DNA from: Salvator merianae
Taxonomy: Eukaryota > Chordata > Lepidosauria > Squamata > Teiidae
Length of the DNA stretch: 64,000 nucleotides
NCBI GenBank assembly: GCA_003586115.2
Contig: QVOM02000126.1
Span: 8,152,056-8,216,055, forward strand
Direction of reading: 5' to 3'
Shown: positions 20,251 to 30,857 of the stretch, piece after piece
Numbering within the stretch: the first letter of the stretch is position 1
How the letters are laid out: every line of letters starts with the position of its first letter
Made by a program: the position numbers and the translations under genes
Notes under the pieces: model-generated
What the model was told of the DNA's origin: nothing
Seen by the model: the letters and a program-made list of their open reading frames with translations, nothing else
Databases searched by the model: none

Positions 20251-21269
20251 GGCCCAATAGCTGAATGGCCTCAAAGGTTTTATCAATTTCATCCTGAAAG
20301 CATCTCCTGTTTGGTCACTGTCAGTTGCTGAACTTCACGGCTTCCTGGTTCACTACAGAAACCCCTGTTACCAACCTCCCTGTTTGAAAGGGGAACAGTA
20401 TAGCCTTGTGGTAATTGATGAAAAGAATCAAGTGGGTGGAAATTTTATAGCTAGACACCTATATTCAGTGCGGCAAATGTGAAGTATTTAATTGTTCTGT
20501 ACAAGAGAGACCTCTGAACCCATCGAAAAAAGCCCAGGGAGAAATGTAATCCTCTCAAAGGAAAAGGAAGTGTCACCGTTGTCTTAAATTCAAGGAAGCC
20601 ATCTCATGCTTGGGTAGAAAAAGCTGACTGTTGAGTCTGCCAAGGGCAAGCTTTAAAATCAATATTTTTCTTTCTGCTTTCCAAGGGAAGGGAAACATGA
20701 TAGAAGCTCAAGGGAGGAGCATGAAGTTTTGCTTTTTATTTTGTCTTTGGTTTTTGAGGGACAGAATAATCCCCTCAGACTAATGCACAAAAGGGCAAAG
20801 GTGAAGTCTGAGAGGAGGCTCAGTCATACCAGACCCTGTCAGGCCCTCAGCAAGAGGGAGAGAGCGAGCTGGGGGATAAAGGATTTTAAAAATATATACA
20901 GAGAGGAAGATGAGCGCAGAGCTCTTTAAAAGTATTGCCATTTTTTAAAGCCCGAAATACGACTGTATAGAAATAAGATGTTGGCCAAGGATCAGACAGA
21001 GATCACCTTTCTCATCAGCACAGTTTGGGAGTGTGTGACATAGAGAAAAACGAGACTCAAGGAAGCACAAATATTTTTTGCCCCAATTTAAAATGTCACT
21101 TTTAAAAATTTCTTAATTAATTAATTTCCTTTTACAACCAAAGTGATAAAGTAAGCGATGTCATGCATTCTTTCTAAATGATGAGAAAACAAACAAAAGA
21201 AGGCCTAAGGAAGCAGAAAATATTTTACACAGCAAGTTAAAATGTTTTAGGCTTTTTCCGTTAGGCATT

Positions 21270-21272
<3 letters not shown>
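20251..21272. other. unassigned, possibly unique sequence
   Basis: Nothing recognised across about 1 kb. There is one 66-codon open frame (20729-20929) without a domain. Confidence 0.35.

Positions 21273-21318
<46 letters not shown>
21273..21318. repeat. (TATC)n microsatellite
   Basis: An uninterrupted tetranucleotide run of about 11 units. It is followed by an AAAGGGATA-rich stretch and then by another microsatellite. Confidence 0.95.
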
Positions 21319-21355
21319 AAATAAAGGGATAAAGGGATACAATAGTAAAGGGTAT

Positions 21356-21469
21356 AAAGGGATACAAATACTCTAAAATAAATGATAGATATAGATATAG
21401 ATATAGATATAGATATAGATATAGATATAGATATAGATAAAATGTATTTCAGAGTGTTTGTATCCCTTT
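21356..21469. repeat. (ATAGAT)n array between inverted arms
   Basis: The hexamer run (21383-21439) is flanked by AAAGGGATACAAATACTCT (21356-21374) and its reverse complement at 21451-21469, with one mismatch in 19. See the findings. Confidence 0.85.
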
Positions 21470-21580
21470 ACTCCAAAGAGTTTGAGATAGGGCAACTAGT
21501 GAGCTTTCTTGGCTGAGTGGGGAATCGAACCCAAGGACTCTAAGGTTTCAGCCTGGCACCCTAGCCATTAAACCTGTTCA
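21470..21580 (-). mobile_element. tRNA-derived SINE with intact box B
   Basis: On the minus strand, TGGCTAGGGTGCCAGGCTG resembles box A and GGTTCGATTCC (plus-strand 21521-21531) is a perfect box B. These are followed by a MIR-like core (AAGCTCACTAGTTGCCC). It lacks a tRNA 3' half. Confidence 0.65.
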
Positions 21581-21807
21581 GGTAATATAGCACTAAGTGC
21601 AATATTTTACTTGATTTTAATGATTTGGGCTATTCATTCATTCATTCATTTTATTATCTTAAGCTGTGCAAGCCACTCAGAGATAGTGTTGACTCATAAA
21701 TCAAAATAACAACTTCCTTTCCCTTTGATTCTTTCTGTCCTTTCCAGTCTTGCACCCTAGACAACGTGCCAGTTAACAAAAGCCCACTCAGAGCCTGGGA
21801 CGTGCGT

Positions 21808-21844
<37 letters not shown>
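21808..21844. repeat. (CA)n microsatellite
   Basis: About 18 CA units. A poly-G run at 21949-21961 lies about 105 bases downstream. Confidence 0.95.
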
Positions 21845-21846
<2 letters not shown>

Positions 21847-22114
21847 GTGGAGAAACAGCAGCAGGGACATTGGAGGAGCAGCCATCTGAGCGTCTGCTTG
21901 TGTTTTCAGCCCCCAGCCAGCTGCAGTCCTCAGCCTTGGGGAAGGCTGGGGGGGGGGGGGGTTGTCCACAGAGACAGACAAAGATGTCCATTAATCCTGC
22001 CCCACCGGCTGAATGCATGACCTGATGTTCCCCTCCTTCCTTCCTGGCACTGAGTCATGGTCTGTCTCTTGGGTTGTCTCATCACATACAACAGGCAAGC
22101 AGAGGATCATAACT

Positions 22115-22310
22115 ACATAAGAACATAAGAGGAGCCCTGCAGGATCAGCCTTACTAATCCAGCATCCTATCCCACATAGCAGCCCACCAATCCCTTCTGG
22201 GCATTCTCAAACAGAAGACAAAGGCAAAACCTTCACCTGCTCTCGACTCCCTGCAAATGGCCTTTAGGGGCCTCCTGCCTGTCTCTCTAACCTGGAGGTG
22301 GTACCTAGCA
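22115..22310 (-). mobile_element. CR1 LINE 3' UTR fragment
   Basis: On the plus strand it opens with CATAAGAACATAAGAGGAGC, then CCCACCAATCCCTTCTGGGC and CAAAACCTTCACCTGCTCTC. This is the reverse complement of the (TTATGTTC)-type CR1 end. Confidence 0.8.
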
Positions 22311-22653
22311 GAGTCAATGGACTCTGGCATGTGCCACCATGCACTGTTCCTGTCTTGGCCCAGATTGAACAAACTGTTCCCAGAATGGCATGATGCAGAA
22401 GCTGCCAAAGTGTCCTTTGATGGACACAGACCTCCATTGATGAAGCTTGCCAAGTGCAGCAGTCTGCAGGGTATCAGCAGTGGCTGGTGTTCCAAAAATG
22501 GCAGGGCCATGCAGGGGCTCCGCATATAGGAGGAACTAATTAGTAGCGGTGACCCAGCAAGCAGGAGTACTAATACAGCAACACACGGAAACAGGACCAG
22601 GAAGTACTATAGTTTATATGCAGCATGGAATAAAAGCTAGTATGACTCTGCCA
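22311..22653. other. unassigned sequence
   Basis: No repeat or gene recognised in this 340-bp stretch. Confidence 0.35.
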
Positions 22654-22976
22654 GGCTGCATCCAGACAGGGCCTAGAAAGTGAGATTATCCCGACGCTAT
22701 GTTGGGATTGCCACCCTTATTCGTGGCAATCCCAACAGACTCCTGGGATAAAGGGGTGAAATCCTGTGGTATCGCTATTCCAGGAAAACCAGTTCCCAAC
22801 CTTAGTTTTCTCAGAATAGTGAGAGGGACTTCCCTGTCTAGATGCTTGCTCCAGGAGGCATCTTCCACGCATGCAAAGGGTTGAAATGAACCCAAATGGC
22901 CGCCACGCAAGGGCGGAGCCAATGATTGTGGACTTCCAGGAATTTTGTGCCATTGAAATACCTGGATGTATGCAGC
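22654..22976. mobile_element. MITE with GGCTGCATCCAGAC end and internal hairpin
   Basis: The left end GGCTGCATCCAGACAGGGCC is answered at the right by TGGATGTATGCAGC. Inside, 22701-22714 and 22723-22736 form a perfect 14-bp stem with an 8-base loop (GTTGGGATTGCCAC and its complement). The right boundary is approximate. Confidence 0.45.
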
Positions 22977-23154
22977 ACACCATCACAGGAACCAGTGTCC
23001 AGACAGGTTCTTGCCCTGCAGGGATGGCGAGAAGCAATTTCAGGGTCTAAACAAGATCCCACATTTTCCTCTCACCATCTGGAGACAGCTCCAATTGTAG
23101 CTGATGACTTTAACGATATAGAATACATTCTTTATATCATCATAGAGCTTCCCT

Positions 23155-23575
23155 AGGGTGATGGCCCCCAGGCTGTGGAACACTCTCCCCCCTGAAGTGG
23201 GTCAGGTATCCTCACTTTACATCTTTAGGAAAGCAGTGTACTTATTTACCCTTGGCTTTGGCTAAGAAAACAGCATCCCTTCCACACTTAGGCCTGGGAT
23301 GGGGCCTTTTCAGTGGAGGCCCCTAGACTATGGAACAGTCTGCCCTCTGAGGTGTGTCAGGCATCTTCACTTTACATCTTTAGGAGAACAGTGAAGACAC
23401 ACCTGTTTACCCTTGGCTTTGGCTAAGGAAACAGCTTTTCCTCCCCGCTTTCAGGCACTGTTGCTGTTTTTAGTGTGTGCATTTTACATTCTGTTTTTTT
23501 ATTGTTGTAACCCGCCCCGAGACCTTTGGGAATCCAGCGGGACAAAAATGCAAATAAATAAATAAATATCTGAAG
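23155..23575 (+). mobile_element. L2-like LINE 3' ends, two in tandem
   Basis: Two successive partial copies (about 23155-23275 and 23295-23575) both encode the end of ORF2. The first reads MAPRLWNTLPPEV then SLYIFRKAVYLFTLG; the second has the same motif after GTGGAGGCCCCTAGACTATG. The second continues into a 3' UTR (ACCCGCCCCGAGACCTTTGG) and an AAATA tail. Confidence 0.7.
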
Positions 23576-23665
23576 CACTGCACACATCCCGTACCCTCCA
23601 ACATCTTTCATTCTAAAGAGCAACTTCCTTGCCTCAAAAACAGGTAGGGGAAGGTGAGTGATGGC

Positions 23666-23849
23666 CAGCGGTGGCCCATGGCTTTAAGGCTGGGTGTTCG
23701 TAATGCACAGGAAGTGAGCGATCGCTGTTTGCAGGGCCTCCATACTGTCGCAGCTGCAACAGTACAGAGGCCTGGAGGCCCCACGAACAGCGATTGCTTG
23801 CTTCCTGCATGTTACAAACACCCGCCCTTAAAGCCACAGGCTGCCACTG
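23666..23849. mobile_element. palindromic hAT MITE with perfect TSD
   Basis: Starts CAGCGGTGGCCCATGGC and ends CCACAGGCTGCCACTG. The 8-bp duplication GTGATGGC is perfect (23658-23665 and 23850-23857). Confidence 0.9.
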
Positions 23850-23857
23850 GTGATGGC

Positions 23858-25157
23858 CCATGTAGGGAAAGATAAAGTGTGGACGGGGCTCGCATCCACA
23901 CTGGAACAACACTTAGTTCTTTGAAAGGAAGGCATTTTACCCAGTCACTGGCTCACCCTTCCCTATGCAAGCTATTATTCACACCCACCAGCTTTCAAGA
24001 AGGCAGATGTGTTAAAGGCTCTGTCGTTTTGCTCTTGATCATGATTCAGAGTATGTGACTTGCACAGTGTGTCTGATGGCACCAAACCGAGTTCTTTGAT
24101 CTGGAGCGGATCAGAACTGCTTACAGGGGGAGGCAAACATCAAACATGCGAAACTGGCCCGGATGTTGCTACCTTGCTACCCATTTTTCACACGCCATTT
24201 CTGATTAATACTCTGAAGAGCACCAGAGAGCTAAGTTTAACTGCCATTTTAATTTCCCACAATGCCTTAGGTCAACGTTAGATAGAGAGAGGATATAACA
24301 AATTAAAATGGCAGCTCCAAGGCTCACAAAATGGGCAGAAAATGCAGGAAAAAAACCCCAACACCCATTATGAGAATCTGAACTTCCAGGTTTAAAAAAC
24401 AACAGCAATATCATCAACACGAGTACCTCTTACTGCTGTGGAGTAGGTTTGGGTAGAACCAAAGTTTGGCAGAAGCGAACTACACAGAGAGGTCTGGGAC
24501 AGTTAGATGCTTCACCCAACAAGCCTGATCTTCCTACACCATCTCATTATGCATAAGGAACAGGTAAGTATTATGGAAATAGCGCAGGGAACTCACCTGC
24601 TTGCTACCACACAGCTCCCCCCATTATGTCCAGGTTTGTGGGTGGGGCCCACACTGTGCTGATGTAATGTGCAGATGTAATGGTGGTACGTCTATGTGTT
24701 AAGTACAAAGAAATTGATTTTAATAACAAAAGTCTGGGCATTGTGAGCAAGCAAGAGCATTGCTTTGCTCCACAGGACAGGCTCTTAAAAGGAAACCCCA
24801 GACATCATATTTTCAGGATTCCAGTGTGGCTAACCCTAACCCTCTGTGCACTTAACGGTCATAAGCTCTGCAACATAGCACAGCCATGGCTCTCGCAATC
24901 TCTAGATTATTTTGAGGAGGAATGGTGGAGGTCATATGTAATCCCACTTGCCTGAAGTCATCAGCAAACCCTTTGTCAGCTATGCATCACGGCAATTCTT
25001 ATGAAACAATTCAAGCCATACAATTGCACAATGTGTCAAAATGTGACTATGTGGCTTGCTTGTCGCATTTTTGTATAGATCAGTGTTTCATAACTTTTCC
25101 AAAAACACAGGACGCCAAACAATGCCTATGTGCAAAATTACCATAATCTTAACATTA
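23858..25157. other. 1.3 kb of unassigned sequence
   Basis: No known repeat and no convincing exon. A two-unit CTAACCCTAACCC (about 24831) is too short to call an interstitial telomere. The open frame at 24680-24955 (91 codons) has no domain. Confidence 0.35.
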
Positions 25158-25250
25158 TTAATTTAATTTATATTTCTATCCAGCCCTATACCCCAAGGTC
25201 TTGGGGGAGGGTCGCAATAAAATCATTATAAATACAGGTAAAGATCCGCA
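25158..25250 (-). mobile_element. L2-like LINE tail
   Basis: TAATTTAATTTATATTTCTATCC, AGCCCTATACCCCAAGG and TGGGGGAGGGTCGCAAT are the 3' tail of the local L2 family. The minisatellite begins just past it, so that array may have arisen in the LINE 3' UTR. Confidence 0.5.
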
Positions 25251-25281
25251 GTCTGCTGTCTCTTCTCCACTCTCCCAAGGT

Positions 25282-25862
25282 AAGATGGTTCATAGCATTC
25301 TGGTGGCAGTTGGAGGAGGGAGGGGCCACCGCTGGGAGGAAGATGGCAGAGCAACCCAGCCTGCTATCTCCCCTCCCCGCCCCTCAGGCAAGATGGTTCA
25401 TAGCTTCTGGACTGGTGGCAGTTGGAGAAGAGAGGAGCTATTATTGAGAACAAGATGGTAGAGCAACCCAACCCACTGTTTCTTTTCCACTCCCTTCAGA
25501 CAAGATGATTCATAACTCTCTGGTGGCAGCTGAAGGAGGGGCCACCACTGGGAGCAAGATGGCAGAGCAACCCAGTCTGGTGTGTCTTCTCCATTCTCCT
25601 CAGGCAAGATGGATGATAGCTTTCTGGTGGCAATTGGAGGAGAGAGGGGCCATCGCTGGGAGCAAGATGGCAGAACAACCCAGTCTGGTGTGTCTTCTCC
25701 ATTCTCCTCAGGCAAGATGGATGACAGCTTTCTGGTGGCAATTGGAGGAGAGAGGGGCCACCACTGGGAGCAAGATGGCAGAGCAACCCAGTCTGGTGTC
25801 TCTTCTCCACTCCCCTCAGGCAAGATGGATGACAGCTTTCTGGTGGCAGTTGGAGCAGGTAA
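25282..25862. repeat. 108-bp minisatellite, about 5.4 units
   Basis: Units begin AAGATGG(A/T)T at 25282, 25390, 25502, 25606, 25714 and 25822, so the periods are 108, 112, 104, 108 and 108. Each unit contains GGTGGCA(A/G)TTGGAGGAG, GGGCCACCACTGGGAGCAAG and a pyrimidine-rich end (TTCTCCACTCCCCTCAGG). Because 108 is a multiple of three, frames stay open on both strands (for example 25398-25931 minus, 177 codons). I do not regard these as genes. Confidence 0.9.
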
Positions 25863-25869
25863 GTTCAAA

Positions 25870-26345
25870 GTGAGTAGGAGTGTGCAAAATGTCTTCGTGG
25901 ATGCTATTCGAGGCATTTGAAATGTCCACACTCTTTTACATGAGGTCCAAGTTTGCTGAGTGAAACAACTGGCTCCTTTGCCTTATAAAAAATGAATTCC
26001 TCACCTCTAGCTGCCAGCCTTCTTGGAGCCTGGGGGGTTAGGGGGCTGCCTGTTACCATGTCAGGCCAAGCAATGATGTCACCATGCGACCCGTTGCAAT
26101 TTTGGCTTGTCTGGATTTTTTTTGGTCCCTACCAAGCCTGTACATAATTTAAAGGCTAGGCAAGGGCTAAGAGAAGCCCTTCCAGATCCAAAATGGTGGT
26201 GGGCAGCATGATATCATCAGTGACATCACCACATGGTCAAGATGACAGCAGGCAACCCTGCCCCCTCCAGGCTCCAAGATAACCAGGGGGCAGCCAAGAG
26301 AAAGGTGAGACAAGGTATGAGCTATGTGTTTCACCTAGCAGACCT
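25870..26345. other. mostly unassigned; possible hAT left end
   Basis: TAGGAGTGTGCAAAATG near 25874 resembles the left end of the AT-rich hAT family, but no matching right end was found. The rest is unassigned. Confidence 0.3.
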
Positions 26346-26590
26346 GGGGCCTTTCTGCACTTACCTTTAGTCCAAATGGTATTCGCATTCTGGGCCTCTT
26401 TTGTACACACGCTTGTGTGAACTAGAGAGCCCCTGCCCCCTCTGGTACACCCCGTCTGCACAAGACAGAGTATATTCCGCATCAGAAAGCCCAAAATGGC
26501 CTCATGGTCCACTTTTGATTCAGAATACCAGCAGACCTTGATAGCACAATCTACCAGTGTACTAGGACCACGGGGACCCATTTTGGATGA
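26346..26590. mobile_element. truncated PIF/Harbinger-like MITE (family H-A)
   Basis: The left end GGGGCCTTTCTGCACTTACC and the interior GGACCACGGGGACCCATTTTG match the full copy at 11898-12429. The right half is missing. Confidence 0.55.
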
Positions 26591-27196
26591 CTACGTGTAC
26601 ATATCCATGCCGTTTTCTTGATCACAGTGGGGAAGTGATTTGCTGTTGCTGCTTTCCAGGATATTGTTTTGACTTCCTTTTCTACTGAGTGTAATCTACA
26701 ACTTTGATATTCCCTGGTAATTTCCTATGGAAGTACTAACCTACCTAACTTTTCAGGTATGGCCAATATGCAGGGCCAAATAGAGATGTGGGCGTCTTGG
26801 GCAAACTAATAATTGGTGCCCCCGCATAGTGGCAGGGAAAAAAGAGGAAGCGATACTGATCAGCTGATTGGTGGGAGGAGGGAGGCCTCCACCCCTCCCC
26901 CTCCCCCTCCCCCTCCACTTAATCAGGTGATCAGCGTGGGTTTCCCCCCTCTTTCCCCCCTTTTAGACAGTTCTGCCCCTATTAAGTGTCCCCTTAATCC
27001 AGCTCCAGATATGTGCTGCAACCTACAGAGGCAGCCATCATAACTGTCTCTCCAAATTCCACAAATTCACAATTTATAAATGCTGGGGGCACTGGGCGAA
27101 AAAAAACCCCACACACACTAATCAAGTTTATGGTGTGCCTAAAAAAGTCTAGTTGGGGTGGTCCTCAATTGCCCGGGACAGGTATCCCAGGAAAGC
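26591..27196. other. unassigned sequence with a C-rich run
   Basis: A (CCCCTC)-type run lies at 26891-26917. No gene or named repeat is recognised. Confidence 0.35.
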
Positions 27197-27204
27197 ATGT
27201 AGAG

Positions 27205-27415
27205 CAGCAGCAGCCGCCAGCTTTAAGTCCAGGTGTTCGCGCCCTGCACAAAGAGCGCCATGGCTGTTCACAGGGCCTCTGGGCCTCCATACTGCCGCAG
27301 CGGGTCGCTAGGTGACCTGCTGTGACTGTACAAAGGCCCAGAGGCACCGCGAATGGCCATGGCACACTTTGTGCAGGGCACAAACACTGGGGCTTAAAGC
27401 CCATGTCCGCCACTG
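27205..27415. mobile_element. palindromic hAT MITE with TSD
   Basis: Starts CAGCAGCAGCCGCCAGC and ends CCATGTCCGCCACTG. Flanks ATGTAGAG (27197-27204) and ATTTAGAG (27416-27423) match at 7 of 8. The central part keeps CGGGTCGCTAGGTGACCTGC, itself nearly self-complementary. Confidence 0.85.
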
Positions 27416-27584
27416 ATTTAGAGAGAAAGGCAGGTATGCCTCATTAGAGAAAATGTTCTTGGGCCAGCATGTTGTACACGAGAGCCCTATGCACTCCTAC
27501 ACAACAATGGACCCTACTGAACAAAATGGCCAACACCGAACAGAAACGTGCAAGAAGGGAAAAACAGGGAGTGGACTCCAGCTA

Positions 27585-28058
27585 TGAGGTCTGTGGGGAA
27601 GTATTTCTTCACCCGGGAGGTCATCGTTCTATGGCATTCACTACCTGAAGAGGGGATGACAATAACCAGGCTGCATAGCTTTAAGAAAGGGATAGACAAA
27701 TTCATGGAAGACAGGTGAAGGTTACACCTTTGTCTTCTGCTTGAGATGCTCAGAAGCAACTGGTCAGACACTGTGTGAGACAGGATGCTGGACTAGATGG
27801 GCTGTGGCCTGATCCAGCAGATCTCCTCTTATGTTCTTATCTAGAATGGATGCCTAGGTACTACCTCCAGGATGGAGAGACAGGCAGGATGCCTCCCAAG
27901 GCCATTTGCAGACAGCTGAGAGCAGATGAAGGTTTTGCCTTTATATTCTGCTTCAGAATGCCCAGAAGCAAGTGGTGGGCCACTGTGTGAGACAGGATGC
28001 TGGACTAGATGGGCTGTGGCCAGATCCAGCAGGGTTTTTATTATCTTTTTATGTTCTC
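27585..28058 (+). mobile_element. CR1 LINE with duplicated 3' end (dimer)
   Basis: The first unit runs from decayed ORF2 codons (TCACTACCTGAAGAGG) to TCCTCTTATGTTCTTAT at about 27840. At once CTAGAATGGATGCCTAGG starts a second 3' UTR that ends near 28058. The same junction appears at 29413 on the other strand. Confidence 0.75.
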
Positions 28059-28129
28059 TTAACATGCCAGCTGAAGTGGGATCATATTTAGAAATACCTT
28101 GAAAATCCACAATGAGATTGGAATGCAAA

Positions 28130-28785
28130 ATCAGTACCTTTGCTTAGGAAGGATCTGTTTATTTCTGTTAAGAAAAAAGACCAGCGTTAAGTTTCTCTTT
28201 ACCTGAAAAGCAGCTGCAGCGCAGGGCCTGAAAAAAAGAGAAATAGCAGGGCGGAGCATAGATTGGCATCCAGCAGGGATACCTAATTTTAATTTCCGTC
28301 GTCGGTGAAATGCATGATTAGTGCTGGTGAAATTTCAGGTGGGGCCGAGCCAAAGGGTTCTGCTTAGCATAATCACCACTCAGGAACATCTATCAAGGGC
28401 ATTCTCAGCAAAATCAATTCTGCACACATGTTTGAGTTTGATTGACTCAGCAGCCCTCCTGCTGTAGGAAATCTTAATCCTAAACTGAAACAGGGAGGTG
28501 AGAATTAATTTCTACACATCAGTTCCACCAACTGTGTGTGCTTGGAGAAAGGGAAATGTTTCTCTGCACAGCATCAGACATTATGCACTGTTTTCACACC
28601 AAATTGCCGATCAAGAGACAAAAGACCGAGGGCCAATTTCATGCCGTTACTGTATTTGCTGAAGCTCAGAAGCGTTGGATGTTCTTTGCTAAGGAACATT
28701 ACATGAATTTTTAAGTAATTCCAAAGGATGGGCTTTAACAACAATAAAATAGCCCCCCTTCACAGTTTACACTGATGGGATAAAA
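28130..28785. other. non-repetitive stretch, candidate conserved element
   Basis: I see no known repeat. It contains short motifs common in developmental enhancers, such as TTAATCCTAA and GCATGATTAG, but such motifs are frequent by chance. Conservation cannot be judged from one sequence. Confidence 0.3.
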
Positions 28786-29196
28786 ATGGTAAAGGCATCT
28801 TTCTGTCTTGAAAGCCAGTGGGAAGAGCCTGGTAGGTTTGTGCTGAAATTGTATGGCACAATCAAAATGGTAAGGATTGTTGTGTTCTTCTACGCAACCA
28901 TTCCAGTCTCTCTAAGCTGCCTAGGGCCAGGTAATGCACAGGTGAGCCCAATAAAATTGAGCAGGAAACTCACCTGCACTGTGGGCACCATTACTGTCAC
29001 CTTCATGAAACCCTATTGTCCTAGCATACAACATGATGTATGTTAAAGATAAAGTTGCATGCAAGCACAATGCAGCACCTGCTACAAAGCAGCAGGAATT
29101 ATGGTTACTGCATGGGAAACAGTGCATTGTAGGAGACCGGACAGGTTGCATGAAGCACACAGTAGTCCTTAGCTTCTATACTTGGTTCAATCATAA
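28786..29196. other. unassigned sequence
   Basis: Open frames on both strands (28786-29046 plus, 28921-29160 minus) overlap and have no domain. Confidence 0.35.
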
Positions 29197-29877
29197 AACC
29201 ATAAGAGAATGTAAGAGAAGTCTGGCTGGATTGGGCCATGGACCATCTAGTCCAGCATCCTGTCTCACACAGTGGCCCAACAATTGCTTCTGGGCATCTC
29301 AAGCAGAAGACAAAGGCAAAACCTTCACCTGCTCTCAGCTCCCTGCAAATGTCCTTTAGAGGCATCCTGCTTGTCTCTCCAACCTGAAGACAGTACTTAG
29401 GCATCAATTCTAGATAAGCACATAAGAGCAACCCTGCTGGATCAAGCCACGGCCCATCTAGTCCAACATCCTGTCTCACACAGTGACCTTCCAATTGCTT
29501 CTGGGCATCTCAAGCAGAAGACCAAAGACAAAAACTTCAACTGCTCTCAACTCCCTGCATCTTGCCTGCCTTTCCAACCTGGAGGCAGTACCTGTGCATC
29601 CATTCTAGTAGCCATTGATACACCTGACCTCCCTGAATCTGCCCAATCCTTTCTTAAAGCTGTCCAGGCTGATTGCTGTCACCACCTCTTCTGGTAGTAA
29701 ATTCCATAGACCAATGAACCTCTGGGTGAAAAAAATACTTCCCCTTGTTGGTCTAACTCTGCTGCCCATCAGCTGCGTAGAGTTCCCACCTGGTTCTAGT
29801 GTTGCACAAAAATAATCTTTCTCGATCCACCTTTTCCACCCCATGCATGATTTTATATAGTTCAATCAGGTCGCAAT
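29197..29877 (-). mobile_element. CR1 LINE with duplicated 3' end (dimer) and ORF2 remnant
   Basis: On the minus strand, the upstream unit (29877 to 29413) encodes LLPEEVVTAISLDSFKKGLG and ends in CINGY, with its own 3' UTR. A second 3' UTR (29412 to 29197) follows after ..TGCTTATCTAGAATTG. This matches the dimer at 27585-28058. Confidence 0.8.
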
Positions 29878-30185
29878 CACCACCACAGGGGCCATTTGGG
29901 GAGAGCGTTATTTCACTGCCCTCAATGGAGGCATCTCAGCTGCCTGACAAGCTATCTCCTCGACTCTGTTGTTGAAGGAGGAGGTGTCCTTTGCTGTGGC
30001 ACTCTGAGTTGCACAGCGACTCCCTCCACACCGCCTCCAAATAAGCCGCCTCATTGGATAAGTGGAGACTCAGCCTTCATCTTTGGACCTGTTTGTGAAC
30101 GTTTGATACATATTATATCTGGGGATAAGGTTTTTTTTTAACCTTAGTCTATGGGACTTTTTCAGACCCTATTACTGCAATCTAC

Positions 30186-30813
30186 TAGGGGTGTGCATGA
30201 AGGCACTTTCCCCTCTTCGCTTCGCAGTGCTGCGAAGCAAGGGAGCTTCCTTTTCGTGTGAAAACGAGAGGCTCAAAAAGGGAGCCTTTCGTTTTCGCGG
30301 CAAAAATCTTCGCAGCGACCGACCGATCGGAAACGGAGACAAATCAAGGCGAAGGGAAGACCTTCACCTTGATTTCTCTCTTTCCGGTTGTGCAGCGCTC
30401 TCTCATTTCCCCCCCCCTAGTCTGTCAGTGTGCGTGCTGACAGACTAGGGGGGGGGGAATGAGAGATAGTGATCGGAAACGGAGAAAAATCAATGCCGAA
30501 TCCGATCGCTGAAGTTAAGTGCTGCCTGTCACAGAGGCAGCACTACTTTAGCGATCGGATTCAGCGTTGATTTTCTGACGTTTCCGATCGGTCTCCCTCT
30601 TTTAGGCTGCGTGAAGCTTCTACGCTCTGATGCAGGAGCTTCTCGCGGCCAAAAAGAGGGAGCTCGCGGCAAATGGCGAAGGTCTCGAAGGTCGCCGGGA
30701 CCTTCGCCATTCGCATTCACGAGCCCCTTTTGTCTTCGCATTTCGCGCGAAAATGGCGGAAATGCCATCTTCGCGCAAAATTCGAAGTGCACGAAGCTTC
30801 GTGCACATCCCTA
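30186..30813. mobile_element. hAT MITE with several long hairpins and TSD
   Basis: Starts TAGGGGTGTGCATGAA and ends TTCGTGCACATCCCTA. Flanks CAATCTAC (30178-30185) and CAATCTAT (30814-30821) match at 7 of 8. Hairpins: 30398-30465; 30471-30510 with 30550-30589, holding a smaller one (30518-30527 with 30535-30544); and 30672-30684 with 30699-30711. Several open frames here (for example 30529-30792 minus) are products of the palindromes. Confidence 0.9.
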
Positions 30814-30857
30814 CAATCTATACATGTTTTCCATCTCAGTAAGAGGGTTCAGTCTTT

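Noticed and set aside
21521..21570. A possible tRNA gene, because of a perfect box B on the minus strand
   Set aside because: There is no acceptor stem or T-arm structure, and a SINE core follows directly. It is a SINE head.
24826..24845. An interstitial telomeric repeat (CTAACCCTAACCC)
   Set aside because: Only two units, which is easily chance.
25398..25931. A 177-codon minus-strand frame with a 36-residue repeat
   Set aside because: It is the translation of the 108-bp minisatellite. Both strands are open, and the unit lengths of 112 and 104 would shift frame in part of the array.
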